From Nepenthes gracilis (lineage: Eukaryota; Streptophyta; Magnoliopsida; Caryophyllales; Nepenthaceae): a DNA stretch of 64,000 nt. This document shows positions 23,131 through 35,439 of this stretch, in pieces (positions within the stretch are counted from its first letter, which is position 1; every line of letters starts with the position of its first letter). Where the stretch lies: NCBI GenBank assembly GCA_033239525.1, contig BSYO01000022.1, positions 15,448,923 to 15,512,922 on the forward strand, in the 5' to 3' direction. The notes below the pieces were generated by a model. That model searched no databases, had not been told where the DNA came from, and saw nothing but the letters and a program-made list of their open reading frames with translations. Position numbers and translations under genes: made by a program.

Positions 23131-26100
23131 AAAAAATCCAAATTCAAAGTCAATCAAAAGCAATAGGGTCCCTTGAATTGTTGTGCTGTTGGTGCTAGCT
23201 CTGGGCCCTCCGGTTGATTTTTGGCGGTTTTGTCGTGCTCTTGTGAGGAGTCTGAACCTTTTTTTATCTTTTTCTTCCCCCAAATGGCGATCTTTTATAG
23301 GAGCGGTGGATTAGGAGCCTTTTATCCAGGGCTTTTTCAGCCCTTCCTTCTTTGGATATCCAAAAAAAAAAGAAAAGAAAAAAAAATAAAAAAAAAAAAA
23401 ACATTCCTGATGTGTTTTGATTCCCACTTTTTCTATTGGCGGTGGAATCTCCCAAAAAAAATAGGGTGCGTGTGTGATATATGCTTGTTGTTTCCTGACA
23501 TTTTGGACGGTCTGGCTGAATTATCGTGACTGTTTGGCTGATAAATGGATGTTGAAGTGGAATGTCTTTGGTTTCGAGTTGTTGACATCCTCGCGGCTTG
23601 TTGATTTTGATGCACGGGTGTGGGTGGGGATAATGAGTTTGGTATCAAGTTCATTTGCGGTAATGTTGAAGCCTTGGTGTCTTTGGATGTCGACTCGACA
23701 GTGAACATATTTCTGAGTAATGCAGCATTTGTTGGCTGATTTATCTGCCGATCTTGATTGGGGGATAATCTTTGGTGTTGATGAGGCGAGAATGATGTTG
23801 GAGGTGTGGTGTGGGTTTGGAGCCGAGGTCTATGTGCTCTCCCGGCCAACGCAGGGATTATGATGTCTCGGGTCTCGGCCCACACTTGATGTCTCGGCCT
23901 CTGTGTCCTATGAATATCTTGAAGTAAAGCCGGGTGCCGATGGATGCTACGAGAGCCTTACGGTTTGATGCTTGGCAGTTCATGTAGATGTGCAGGGGGT
24001 ACCCCTGGGTTTTCAGAACTAGTGTAGTCTCTGCCTGTGAAGTGGATTTTTTGGGTGCTTCATTTCGTCTTGTGAACACTGGATATGGACAGATTGAAGA
24101 GGAAGAATAGCTGGCATGTGTCAGGATGCTGGGTTTGGTGTGAATATTACGATGTATCTCATAATTCAGTTTTGTCACTGCTGGAAATGCTTGGGAGCCT
24201 TTGTTCATGCTGGGGTTTGATACAATAATGATACTACTATTATTGCTCGGGTTTTTGTAGCCGCAGGGACTGGTAGATAATGCCAATTCATTGCAGATGG
24301 ACTGCTGGATTAAAACCTGGCTGTTGTTGACATACGGATCTCCTTTGCTGCCATTATTTTGCTGATTGATGGGCTGATAATGATTGAATGACTGAGGATT
24401 TTTGCGGCTGGAGAATAGGATCGGATATTTATTCTTTGTTGGCTGGGGGGTTGATCTTGTCTTTGGGCTTGCCTGTAATTGCGATGCGGTGTGGGGTGTG
24501 AAGCGGGATCATATTGAATCGCCAAATTTGCTGCAGATTGCTGCCCATGGTTATCGGCATGGTGCGCACTAACTGTCTGTTGGCTCGCTGATGTTGTCCA
24601 GATATGCCGATTGGTTGTTTTCGTGATGATTGTGCCGTGATATCGTCTTTGTTCCTTTGCACTATTGATGCACCGTGTTCTTTGTGTTCTTTGTGATACC
24701 TTTGGAGTTGCCGATCTGCGGGTTTTACGTGTTGCACAATTCTCCCGCAATTGTCTGTAATGCATTTTCTCTTTTGATGGAATGCTGGATTGCGGTTTTG
24801 TTTGGTGAGGCTTGGAAGCATTGAACTTGATTGGGCTTGAACAAGGCGTGATGCGCTGTCTATGCTTCCGGGGTGGGTGCGGCCGCTCCTATTTGCCCCG
24901 AAGCAAATGAAGGTGGAAAGTGCATTACATTGTATTGCGTTCTTTGCCCGGGTGGAAAGTCTTGCTGAGGTTTCTTGTTGGGAAATTTTGCTCCTGCTGC
25001 CCTATTGTTGACTTTGGCTTTTCCTAGAATTGAATGATCTTGGTGGCGGTTGAGGAATGACTTGATGGTCGTGATAGTCAAATTGGCATGGTATGTGGTG
25101 TGCTTATTTTGAAGCAATGAGGCAGTGGGTCAAGTGTCTTCTTTGTGATTACCTTGCAATGATCACGATCCAAGATGCTTTCTGCTCTTTGGAGTCAATC
25201 GATGGTGTTTGGGGTCCCCAGTGATGAGGTCAGTGTAAACTCCTTGATCTTTGAAGTATGGGGTGCAGCCCTTTAGGAAATTGCTTGATATTAGCGGTGT
25301 TCCTCTTTGCTGTCTTTGTGAATGGATGTGCGAGAGGCTGGATATTGGGAGCCCATGTTTTTGCTGGGACGAGGGTTACATGTGATGGTGCATTTACCAA
25401 TTTAAGTTGCAGAGGCTTGGTTTCTTGCTACGGTCTAATATAGCCCGGTGAGGATTGAACATCTTTGTTCCCGGCCGCTACTTGAAGGCTGCAGAATTCT
25501 GGTGTGGTGCTACCTAAAGGCTTGCGGCTTAGTTCTTTGAAGGAGAGGCACATTGCCTATCGGTCCTATCTAGTAGTAGGTTGATCTTGATGAGCCTCTT
25601 CTCTGAGTTGGCTTGAGTTTTTGATAGCAATGTGATCTTTGGCTTGTTTGCGATCTTTGAAGCTATAATTATGTGAGGAAGTGGATGTTTTTTTTTGCCC
25701 TGATGGAAATGGTGGATGATGATTTGCATGTTTTCAAGTCAATCTTGTGTCTGCCCATTCTGAGTTGATGGCTGCCTCGTGGATCGCTGTTCTTTGGTGC
25801 CAACCGTGAGGCTTCCGGTTCATCCTTTGCCCAGTTGGATGGATGCTTTCGCATGCTTCCCTTCCGTCTTTGGAGCTGAAGCTGCAGGTTGCTACGTATT
25901 GCGGTGATGCACCTGGAACAACTCGTAGAATATGGAGAAAGAGAGTGCTACATCAATTTTCTAAGTGTTCAATTGCGGCTGTTTTGATCGGAATTCTAGG
26001 CTGATATTGATGGTCCAAAGCTTGCTGCGGCGATGGAAAATGCTTTAGGCGAGTTTGGATATGAAATTTGCTTGGATTTATTGTTGCGGTTTGTTCTTCA

Positions 26101-26365
26101 AGAGATTGTAACTCTGGTGTGTGCAGATGAAATGTGTTTGTAGCTGCCTTGCGCTCCCGATTTTGGAGTACTAGGGTACTTTGGGCTGTCGGTTGTCCCG
26201 GTGTGATTTAGTAAATTGCAGCGGGATGATCGGGTGTTGATGTTGGTCTTCTCGGTGGTAATTTTTGCTTTTACTTATGTATATTTACAGTATAACCTTT
26301 TTGGGTTTTGTTCTTTTTAGATGGTTCCTCTTAGTTTTTTTGAGGAATTCTCTGTTGATCTAGTT
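23131..26365 (+). other. Non-coding 3' region of LINE copy 1
   Basis: Follows the ORF2 stop. An A-rich tract at 23362-23401 looks like a poly(A) tail; about 3 kb of G/T-rich DNA without domains follows, then the terminal module. Minus-strand frames up to about 150 codons are His/Gln/Thr-rich and unrecognised. Confidence 0.6.
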
Positions 26366-26488
26366 GCTCGGGGTATGCCCTAGCATTTTATGTTCTAACT
26401 CCAAGTCAAAAAACTTAGAGTTATAACATATTTTTTGTAAATTTTCTCCCATTAATCCAAAATACACACTTATTTACCAAAAAAAAAA
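26366..26488 (+). repeat. Terminal 3' module 1 (stem-loop plus oligo(A))
   Basis: GCTCGGGGTATGCCC, then an imperfect stem (atgttctaactccaagt / acttagagttataacat), then CTCCCATTAATCC, a diverged TTATTTACC and ten A. The same module recurs at least 12 times in this window, in both orientations, always at the 3' edge of an inserted unit. Confidence 0.85.
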
Positions 26489-27750
26489 CTATCACCTGCA
26501 ATAGGATGGGGGAGAGGCAGGGCAATCTCGGCCACTAAGCAGGGTGATGGACCAGAAATACCATTGACAGCAGTTGGAAGCATAGCTACTTGGTCACCAA
26601 CCACCATATTAAGGACAGGACCAGTAGCATCATTAGGAACGGGGAACCTTACATTGTTCTTTGAGGACGGGAGCATCGGGGAAGGACCAGGTTGCTTGGG
26701 ATGGGAACCGGGAGAGCGGAGACTTGGACCGGCATCTTGTCTCCATATGACCAATTTGTTTGCAACGTGAGCAAGGTTGGCTTCCGGCTATAAGCCACAC
26801 TCACCGTGGCAATCTCGGCGAAGCGGGGCAGGTTTGAATAGCGATGGAGTTGGGGGCGACCCATCCACACCAACTTCACACACACCTTAGCAAAGGAGAG
26901 ATTCTCCATACAGTGTCTTAGGATCAATCGAAGAGGGATTCCAACCACACTAGCTAACCAGACTTAGTCCATCGGGGGACCACGGTTCGGCGAAATATTC
27001 GACATTTTAATCCAGTTGGAAAGCATTTGTGATCTTCTTTGGGACGAATCCATTCTGGCAACCATCGTTTGAGAAAGATTGCTGCGCCGAGAAAATACCC
27101 ATGGGCCAGCGCATAAACATTTCTTCATCATTTCTTCGATGGGAACCGAAAGAAGAAAAACCTCCTTCGTTGCCGGCGGCTTGCTTGAGGCCGAAAGCAG
27201 GCCCAAAGCTTCATGGCAATTGCCTTAATGGCCGTGAAGTGGGGGGTGAATTCAGGAAATAGCCTACTAGGGTATGGCCCCAATAGATGTTTCCTTGCTC
27301 GATGACCGGTGGCGGAGGAGACGATGCGCCATCGAGAGGACGAAGAAGGCTGTTGAGGAAGAACCGCATTTCTAGGCTACACCTGACCCGTCCTTCTTGA
27401 CAACATCGACCCATGAGTGGGGGGCACACGGACATCCCTAGAATTGGCGGAGCGAGCTTTGAGAGCGAAGACGAAGCGGGAACCGGGGGACCGGGTGAGG
27501 GTGGGTTCAAAGGAGGGATTACCGAGGATCGTTTGTGAATAGTGGAGGGAGGATGGGGAGAGAGGTGGATGGACGGGGGTGGCGAGACACGAGTAGGATC
27601 GGTGGTGGATTTGCCATGGCCGATGTGGCGCCGGCGCCAAGGCTGGAGGAGCGTCGAGGCGACAAAGCGGGATCGGTCCAGCCAAGCAGAACGAATTTCA
27701 ACATTTGAAATTCGAAAATTAGAGAGGAGGAGAACTTCTCTCTAGAAGTT
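26489..27750 (-). pseudogene. LINE ORF1 (DUF4283, CCHC knuckle) with 5' leader, inverted
   Basis: On the minus strand the segment starts with a TCTAGAGAGAAGTTCTC-type leader (27730-27746), then a Pro/Ser-rich N-terminus. Broken DUF4283 pieces follow: 'AGPWVFS' (about 27110), 'WIKMSNISPN' (about 26985), 'VGIPLRLIL' (about 26930), 'FAKVCVKLVWMGRPQL' (about 26850). Then a knuckle 'CKQIGHMETRC' (about 26730-26775). ORF1 of plant L1 elements binds the LINE RNA. Frameshifts separate the pieces. It ends next to '...PHPIAGD', where the oligo(A) of copy 1 begins. Confidence 0.72.
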
Positions 27751-29649
27751 CGGTCATGACCCTCCACGTTGTACTATGAAAGTTGACCTCATAAAAGCCT
27801 ACGACTCTGCTCACTGGGACTTCATTATCAATGTCCTGACCATCATAAAATTCCCGCCCAAAAAGATAAACTGGATTAGGGAATGTATTACCACCCCCTC
27901 GTACTCTGTTAATATTAATGGTGAAGTGGCTGGTTTTTTGAAAGGGGGGAAGGGTCTTCGCCAATGAGATCCCATTTCTCCTTACCTCTTTGTTCTGGCG
28001 ATGGAGGTGTTAAATGGGATTATTGAATCCAAAGCACGTACGAACAAAAATTTCACATTTCACTGGAATTGTGGTCAAACTCATACTGTCATGCTTGCCT
28101 TTGCAGATGACTTTCTCCTCTTCTCTCATGCTGATGTCTGCTCTATCCGGATTCTCAAGGATTGCCTTGAGGAATTCTATTGGCTCTCTGGCCTATCGGC
28201 TAACACAAATAAGAGTGAGGTCTTCCTTTGCTCTAAAGACTCATCCCTTACTCAGAATATTGCTGATGTCCTGGGATTCAAAGTTGGCTCTCTCCCCATT
28301 CGATACCTCGGCGTTCCTCTTATTTCTTCCAGGCTGTCAATTCGGGACTGTAAGGCTCTCATTGAGAAAATTACTTGCCGAATCAAATCATGGAAAAACA
28401 GGTGGCTTTCTTTTGGGGGCCGCCTTCAGTTGGTGGCCTCGATCCTTCTTCTATTCATATCTATTGGGCTTCAATCTTTATTCTTCCCAAATCTATTCTT
28501 AACAGATTGATTTGCATTTTGAGGCGTTTCCTATGGAATGGCTCTACGGACGGGAAGGCAAATGCAAAAGTGGCCACAGTCCGATATTTGCTACCCTAAG
28601 AGTGAAGGTGGGTTGGGGCTTAAAAATTTGAGGCTCAAAATAAAGCCCTCATATGCAAGCTGCTATGGCGAATCTGTCTAAAGACCCGAATCGGCTTGGT
28701 CTTCTTGGATCCACAAGACTAGAATCAATGACCGGTGCATTTGGACCCTCAAAGTCCCTGATTCTGCCCCTTGGAGCTGGAGGTAGATCATGAAACTCCG
28801 TCCATTCATGTGCTCACATGCTGTCAAGATCATTGGTGATGGTGTCGAGTCCTTTATCTCGCATGACAACTGCACCCTGGTGGCCTGCTCAGTAGGGTTT
28901 GCACGGATCGCATTCGTATGGTCACTGGTTTATCTTGGGACGGCAAGGTCTCTCAGATAATCAGAGATAACCAATGGGCCTAGCCTAATCCTTTTGATCA
29001 TGAGGTTTCTAGTCTCGCCACAAACATGCCCCATTATTCGCCCAACCATGAGCATAAAGACTCTTTGAGATGGGTTGGTAGCTCTAACGGTGTCTTTTCG
29101 TCCAAGTCTGCCTACCTCCTTTTTCACCCGCCGAAGCCGAAACTGAGCTGGACTAAACTTGTCTGGGGTTCTTTCCATATTCCTGCCCACGCCTTCACCC
29201 TTTGGCTGGCTATAAAAGGCCGACTTAATACCTCCGATCGTGTTCACGATATTCCCAACCTCTCCCTCACTTGTTCTCTCTGTGATTCAGATGCTGAAAA
29301 CCATGACCATCTTTTTTTCTCTTGCCCATTCTCCTCCTCCGTGTGGACCTCTATCCAACGGATTCTTTGGCATCTTTGGCCATACCCCATCTGGTCCCAT
29401 AATGTTAATTGGGCTGCATACATGTGGAAAGGTAAGAACCTCATCGCCCTCTCTAAGCGTCTCTCTCTCGCGGCCACTGTTTATTATATTTGGAGAGAAC
29501 GTAACAATCGTATTTTTGAGAGTTCATCCCATCAGGATGCTTCCCAGATCTGGTCCCAGATTTCAAATGTTGTTCGAGACAAACTGAAGGCCTCCTTGCC
29601 TGGTGTTGGTCGCCCTAACCGCTCGCTTGTCAGGCGATGGAACTTATAA
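27751..29649 (+). pseudogene. LINE ORF2, RT middle to C-terminus
   Basis: Begins inside RT ('MKVDLIKAYDSAHWDF' from about 27776). It carries FADD at 28100-28111, 'RYLGVPLISSRLS' (about 28300), the thumb region, and a zf-RVT-like C-terminus 'CSLCDSDAENHDHLFFSC' (about 29275-29330). It ends RRWNL and TAA at 29647. Small indels near 27965, 28440 and 28600-28800 break the frame. No endonuclease is present on this strand because the 5' part is inverted. Confidence 0.82.
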
Positions 29650-31375
29650 AAAAAAGGCAGGGGAGATCCTTTTTGCTGTTTTTGAGGCTGTTGTCCCCTT
29701 TTGTGAGCTGTTGGGGACTCTGCACTGTGGTGGCCTTCTGATGGTGCTCTGCCGAGGTTGGCTCCCCGCTACTCCACCTTCTGTTGTCCTTCTGGTTGCT
29801 GCCTCCTGGCTGCTTTTGGCTTTCGTTCCCGCCTTGGGAGCTTTGGCTGTATTTCCCTCTCCAAAAAAAAAAAAAAAAGGGGTTCCCCATGATAGAAAAG
29901 AAGAAAAAATGGCTTCCTGAGAAAAAAAAAATTATAGAATTTGGTTCTTGGTTTTTTGCTGCTGGACTTTGGTGCTACTGATTTTGCAGGCTTCTCTTGA
30001 CTCTTTGATGGTGTATTGTGGTCTTCTTCTTGTCAGTTCTTGTTATGTGAGACTGATGACAGTGATCCGGGCTCCCTGAAGTTGAGATGTGGATTCTCCC
30101 GGTAGGAATTGATGTGTGTTGAACTGGTTTGTGGCATGATGTTGTGGCTGCGGTATATGGGATGGTGCCTTTGGTGTACTATTTATTATGCCCCCGGCCT
30201 TGGATCCAGTTGGCTTTGGATGAGAATGAGGTGGTGGACTGTTTGGCTATTTCGTTTGTGGCTTTGCCGTCTTCTTTGAAACACGAAGTGGGATGCTCGG
30301 TCGAGGCTCTTGTTTTGATCTTGGTGGTGCCCATGTGGCATTCTTTGAGGTGCTGGAATTGTCATCACCTTCCCTTCGCTTGGCTTGATTGTTCTCTAGT
30401 ATTATTTCCGTAAATCGCCATTGCTAATGTGGCGGATGTTGAGATGATGGAGATTGTTGATGATGGCTGTGCCGACCGTGAAGGTGCTGTCTTACTTTTC
30501 TTTATTACACATCTTGATGAATATGGTGCGACATTCTACATGCTAGTCTTTGGTATATGATCTTGATGCCTTTCGGTGTACGGCATCACGCTTGATGAAG
30601 CATTATGGGCCTCGAAATGTGTGGTGCTTCGGCTGCCTTGATGTAAAGGCTGTCTTGCTCGCGACCCTTTGAGGCTCTCGGTTTTCTTTGGTGGATCTTT
30701 GAGGTTGGAGTTGCCTGCTGATGTTGCGGCAGGTTGTAACCTTACGGATCATGTGGGTCTTTGGCAGACTTTCCTATCTCTCTGTACCAATGGTGGGTGT
30801 GCGAGTCTTAAGCCGGGATCACAAATCTGGTCTTCGAGGTTTCTTTGGGATTAAATCATCTTGAGCTTAAAGGCTGCGGCTGTTTCGAAGCAATTGGCAG
30901 CAACTTTGAACCATGTTGGTGGCTGGTAGTTTCATGCATGATGTGGGAATTCCATCTTTGCCCGCCCGGTTTGCTTCGTCTCTGCTGTGGCAATTTGGAA
31001 TGGCTTGTTGGATGCTCCGATCCACCCCGGCCGTGTGTGTCTACGAATCTGGGTGACATCTATTCCACGCACTACGGTTGCTTCTTGGCTGATCCGGATC
31101 CCGGTTGGATATGCGGATCCCGGTTCTTGCTGCTAGTTTTTCTGCTCTTTGCATCTGCGCCCGATGGTCTTGAGGCGCTGAAAATGGGTACTCGGACATC
31201 TTTGCAGAAACGCTGGAATGGGGTGCTTAGCGCTTATATTAGCGTCGTCGTTCGGCTCTTTTTGGCTTGTGCTGAATTTTGTTTGGTTGGGCTTTTTTCT
31301 GCCTGTTTTTGTATTCTGTGGTGTCTGTAATTAGTTTCCTCTCAGAGTTCTTAGACATGTTCTGTTGTAACTCTT
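29650..31375 (+). other. Non-coding 3' region of LINE copy 2
   Basis: An inner poly(A)-like tract at 29863-29878, then 1.5 kb with no coding domain. The reverse complement recurs at about 59940-61450 in LINE copy 4, with near-identical blocks such as 'cgctggaatggggtgctt'. Plus-strand frames up to 160 codons are not recognised. Confidence 0.6.
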
Positions 31376-31494
31376 GCTCGGGGCATGCCCTAGCGTTTAT
31401 GTTTTATCTTCAAGTCAAATCACTTGGAGATAAAACATAGATTCTGTTTTTTTTTTCTCCCTATTAATCCAAAATACTTACTTACTAAAAAAAA
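31376..31494 (+). repeat. Terminal 3' module 2
   Basis: GCTCGGGGCATGCCC, a near-perfect stem tgttttatcttcaagt / acttggagataaaaca (31399-31438), CTCCCTATTAATCC, TTACTTACT and eight A. It closes LINE copy 2. Confidence 0.88.
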
Positions 31495-33017
31495 GACTAG
31501 ATCACCGCCAGTTAAGGTGGAAACTAGGACAGGTTCCATAGGATAAGTTGCCTCAAAAATCCCAGTTCTGGTAGAAGGGGAGAGCAGCGTGTCAGCTTCT
31601 GGGCTTGTCAGAGCCGCAAAGGAGTTGGAGTCCAGGGCAGTGATGACAATTGACCCTGAAGTCTCAGGTTTGCTAACTGAGAGCTTAAGGCTGTCCCCTT
31701 CCAGGTTATTGGTTTTAGAAGGTTCGTTACAGGCAAATGACCTATTCCCATCAACGAGGATTGGATCATTGACAGCCAATGAGATGAAATTAGCCTTTGA
31801 GGGGTTTGGAGTCGGCATAGGACCAGATGTTTGACCCAGGTTCACAGAATTACTAGTGGAACTCAAGGGATCTTTAACCCCGAAGCCCTTGACAGCTTTT
31901 GCAGGGGGAGAAAGGCGCCAAGAAGGATTAGCTTTGCGGGGCGACTTGCTTTGGGTCTTAGATTAGGAGTCCTACTCGGGACATTTTGGCCAGGTTTCCA
32001 CGGGTATTCCACCTCCACATCAACCCCCAATGAGGCATCAGAGCGGCTCCCGCAGTAAACTCTGATTCTCTCAGGAAAATCAGATGAGGATGAGGCTTCA
32101 ACGCAGATACGGGCGACTTTAAGTCGGTCTCTTTTGGCAGTAGCAGGGTCCAATAGAATCGGTTTCCCAATTGCGCTGGCGATCCAGCTAAGCCCCAGAG
32201 GGGTCCAAAAGTGAACCGGAACCCCTTTTAGGTGAACCCATAAAGGGAAAGTTTTATGGGTCTCTTTGGAAAGGACAAATTCCGGAGTCCATTGTTTCAA
32301 AAAGAGAGGGCGGCCAGCAAAGGTCCAAGGACCATGTTTAAGGCATTCTTGCATCTGAATGTCATTTGCAAACCGGAAGAGAAAGAAATCGTTTTCCATC
32401 TCTGCGACTTGGGAAAACCCAAACTTAGCCCAGATTTTCCTGGCAATATGGTTAACTACGAAGAAATTAAGGGGGGCCTCATAGAAGTAGCCCACAAGGG
32501 AGAAATTCCAATTGGCATCACCCTGTTGAATTACTTCAGTAGGAGGAAAAAGCTCGAGAACAGAGCCCTGAGGGGAGGGAGGAGGGAAGTATTTAAGGAA
32601 ATTACCTGAGTCGAAAGAATTCTTGGCAACAATGGAAGCCCACGAAGGCGAGGGCAACGGGGCCTTCGGAGAAGCCGCAACCATAGGAGACGGAGATATA
32701 GACGGGCAATCGGCAGCAACAGAGACGGGAGCCAGAGAAGGGGGAGAGGAAACCCTAGCAGAAGGAGGGAGGGCGCGAGAAGGTGAAGGAGGGGGAGGCG
32801 AGGAAGGGATAGAGTAAGAGGAAGGAGCAGTAGAAGGAGACGGAAGGAGAGGGGGAAAAGCTCCAGAAGGAGAGGTGGGGCATCGAGTGGGGAGCCGGTG
32901 CCATGGGCGCCGGAAGGAAGGGAGAACGGCGCAGGGCAAGGCAACGGGGGTGCAAAGACGGGGAAGAGAGAAGGCAGAGCTTCTCTCACTAAAACGGTAT
33001 AATCTCTCATCTTCCAA
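31495..33017 (-). pseudogene. LINE ORF1 (DUF4283) of copy A, inverted
   Basis: A 384-codon open frame on the minus strand (33017-31863) encodes a Pro/Ser-rich N-terminus and then a nearly complete DUF4283: 'NFSLVGYFYEAPLNFF', 'HGPWTFAGRPLFLKQW', 'FPLWVHLKGVPVHFWTP', 'LSWIASAIGKPILLD', 'ARICVE'. A frameshift near 31860 leads to a second frame ending '...VSTLTGGD' at about 31505. The most upstream in-frame codon at 33015-33017 is TTG, so the true start is uncertain; 'MRDYTVLVREA' in another frame may be the original start, with a shift downstream. A CCHC knuckle was not found. Likely role: RNA binding in the LINE particle. Confidence 0.78.
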
Positions 33018-34685
33018 AAGTATTGTTGATCTCTATGATTAACAAGACAATTGCAGCTGAACAGCAAGCCCTCGATCGCACCAGGACTAGCTACACCAGT
33101 CGGTGTAAATTAGAAGCAGAGAGGCATCACAGACCAGCAAACAAATATAGTGCCACACCCCAACAGCATCCAATGCAACATCCGCATTTCACCCAATGTC
33201 AATCTTTGGGCCAGTGAGATCACCGGCCCACACCTCACAAAATTGGCGGCAAGATGAAACCAAAGAACTTGCAAATCTGCATCTAGCGAGAGCACATCAC
33301 CAACCTCGGGAGACTTTGCCATTCATGGTCCTCCAGCCAACACATCCTGATCCATCGAAGCACTTCCACCGGCGCCACGCTTTAAATACATCAATGCCAC
33401 CGGCTTCGAGATCACCAAAGATACCAACAAAGGCCAAAGAAGAATTAGTTAGCTTTGCGGCCAACCGACGTCAGAAAGGAAAATTCAACAGCAGCTGGAA
33501 TAGAGCCAGCTGAACTCCAAAGAGACTGAAAAAAGTCAGAGTTTTAGCTTGATGTAAGCATGCACCAACCACAAACTGCCAGCAGCAAACCAACACCAGC
33601 CAACACAAACACAACATACAACCAACCGCCACCCTCAGCAACCAGGATATAGAATCCAATTCACCTCGAGTAGGCAAGGCCAGCATACAGACAGGAACAA
33701 ACCGAAACAGAGTCTAAACCCTGTTCCACCAAATGCCTAACGGCAAGGAGAAGTCCCCTGCAACAAGGCGAGCAAAAACAGAGCTGTTGCAAAGCAACAA
33801 CAGCAACAAACTGGCAGTATAACCAGACAACAGCAATCCAACGGACAGCTACTCAATTGCACTATATTTTAGCAGCGCACAGACAGGGCACCACCTCAAC
33901 AAGAAGGAAAATTAGCAACCAAAAGGTACCTCAGCCAGCTTAGCAGCCCTCATCCGAAGTGTCCCGATCCAGAAAACACACGGGCTCCCCCAACCCAACC
34001 AACAAGTGGGACACACCGCTAGAGAACAAACAGAGCAACGCCACGGGACATTCGGCTGCATCAATTCCATCGAGATGAGATAACAGCCCACAGAGACCTC
34101 AGCAATCCGAAGCTCAGATGCCAACCCACATCAAAAATCAGCAAAAGGAGGACCCTCACCGCCACCAAAAGGAAACAATCGCCCTATCAGAGCTTCGGTC
34201 AGCTCTATCAGGGCGGCAGCAAAGGCAATTGGAAGCGCCAGGTACTTCAGGAAGTTCAAGAACCGACAAAAACAACAAACCGCGACGCAAACGAAGAAAA
34301 CAGATGCACCGGGAACTCAGCCTTTCCTTTGCGCAAACCGAGGAGAGAACCGAGGAGAAGGCGAGGGGGGCAGCCAGGAGACCAGCCATGGCCGGCTCTG
34401 ACACCGCCCAACCAGAGGAAGCCATGCCCTAAGGCATCGCAGAAGACGAGCGAAGAGAAGAGGAGATAGAGGACAGATCTTCGAAGCCGAAGAGAGCAAG
34501 GGATGAGAAGGAGACAGAGGGACGGCCGGGCGAGGCAACCAGGGGACCGGCCGTGGCCCGCACCGGTGCCGCCGGGCCAGATGAGGAACGCTGCAGCGCC
34601 AAGATTCAAATTTCAAATTGAAATTTGAAAAGGAAGAGGAAGAGAGAGGCGAGAGCTTCTCTCTCTAGAATTTAAATTCCACTTT
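33018..34685 (-). other. 5' leader of LINE copy A, inverted
   Basis: Starts (minus strand) with CTAGAGAGAGAAGCTCTC (34668-34651), then a TTCAAATTT palindrome and a GC-rich 'CCGGCGGCACCGG...CACGGCCGG' block. Further on is the 'GGGGGAGCCCGTGTG' block (about 33980), also found in the NA elements. No ORF with a known domain. The leader probably holds the LINE promoter. It links the NA elements to this LINE at their 5' ends. Confidence 0.6.
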
Positions 34686-34689
34686 CCAA

Positions 34690-35439
34690 ATATCTACTGC
34701 GATTGCAATACCCTCACTGAGAAAATTACTCGGCGGATTAAATCTTGGAAAAATAGGTGGCTTCATTCGGGGGACGACTGCAACTCGTCGCTTCCATCCT
34801 ATCGTCCGTCCACCTCTACTGGGCCTCTATTTTCCTTCTCCCCAAATCCATCCTTAACCAGATTGAATCCTTGTTGAGGCGTTTCTTGTGGAACGGCTCT
34901 ACTGAAGGAAAGGCTAATGCAAAGGTTGCATGGGCTGACATCTGCTACCCAAGGAGTGAAGGTGGATTGGGGCTCAAGAATCTGCAGGCACAAAATAAAG
35001 CCCTCATTTGCAAGCTGTTATGGTGTATCTTGACAAAAGACCCCGACTCGGCTTGGTCATCATGAGTCCATAAGACTAGAATAAAGGATCGGTGTATCTG
35101 GACCCTAAAAATCCCTGATTCAGTCCGTGGAGTTGGAAAAAGATCATGAAACTCCATCCATTTATGTGCTCCCACACAATTAAGATCATTGGTGATGGCG
35201 TTGATACTTTTATCTGGCATGACCACTGGCTCCCTATGGGCCCGCTCACTAATGTGTGCTCGGACCGTATTCGCCTGGTCATGGGGTTATTTTGGGACGC
35301 AAAAGTTGCTCAAATAATTAGAAATGATCAATGGTCTTGGCGTAATCCTTTTGATCAGGAAGTCTCTCGCCTTGCAGAAAATATGCCCCAATACCTCCCT
35401 AGTTCTGAGCATAAAGATACCTTGAGATGGGATGGGAGC
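34690..35439 (+). pseudogene. LINE copy A ORF2, piece 1 (RT end)
   Basis: Starts just after the inversion point, in the '...LTEKITRRIKSWK' region. It reads 'GGRLQLVASILSSVHLYWAS', 'RRFLWNGSTEGKANAKVAW' and on to 'SEHKDTLRWDGS' at 35437. The last 16 bases (35424-35439) are the left TSD of NA1. Minor frameshifts and a TGA near 35065 are present. Confidence 0.8.

Larger units (their letters stand above)
19057..26488 (+). mobile_element. LINE copy 1 (L1-type), 5' end lost at the gap
   Basis: Holds in order the ORF1 3' end, an ORF2 with endonuclease, RT and zf-RVT-like region, an A-rich tract 230 bp after the ORF2 stop, a further 3 kb of non-coding DNA, and a terminal module with stem-loop and oligo(A). 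Several frameshifts and stops inactivate ORF2. The distal 3 kb could be the LINE's own 3' UTR or a separate ORF-less element inserted in the LINE's poly(A). Confidence 0.8.
26489..31494 (+). mobile_element. LINE copy 2 with inverted 5' segment
   Basis: The 5' end and ORF1 lie on the minus strand (27750 down to 26489). The ORF2 3' half, 3' region and terminal module lie on the plus strand (27751-31494). The two halves meet at 27750/27751, where the element's 5' start meets mid-RT. This is the structure left by twin priming. The endonuclease and N-terminal RT are missing. The insertion abuts the oligo(A) of LINE copy 1. The plus-strand half is closely similar to copy 4 (59820-63560). Confidence 0.75.

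Noticed and set aside
31863..33017. 384-codon minus-strand ORF as a host gene
   Set aside because: It is DUF4283-type ORF1 of a LINE, joined to LINE leader and flanked by LINE pieces; its first in-frame codon is TTG, and the C-terminus is frameshifted.
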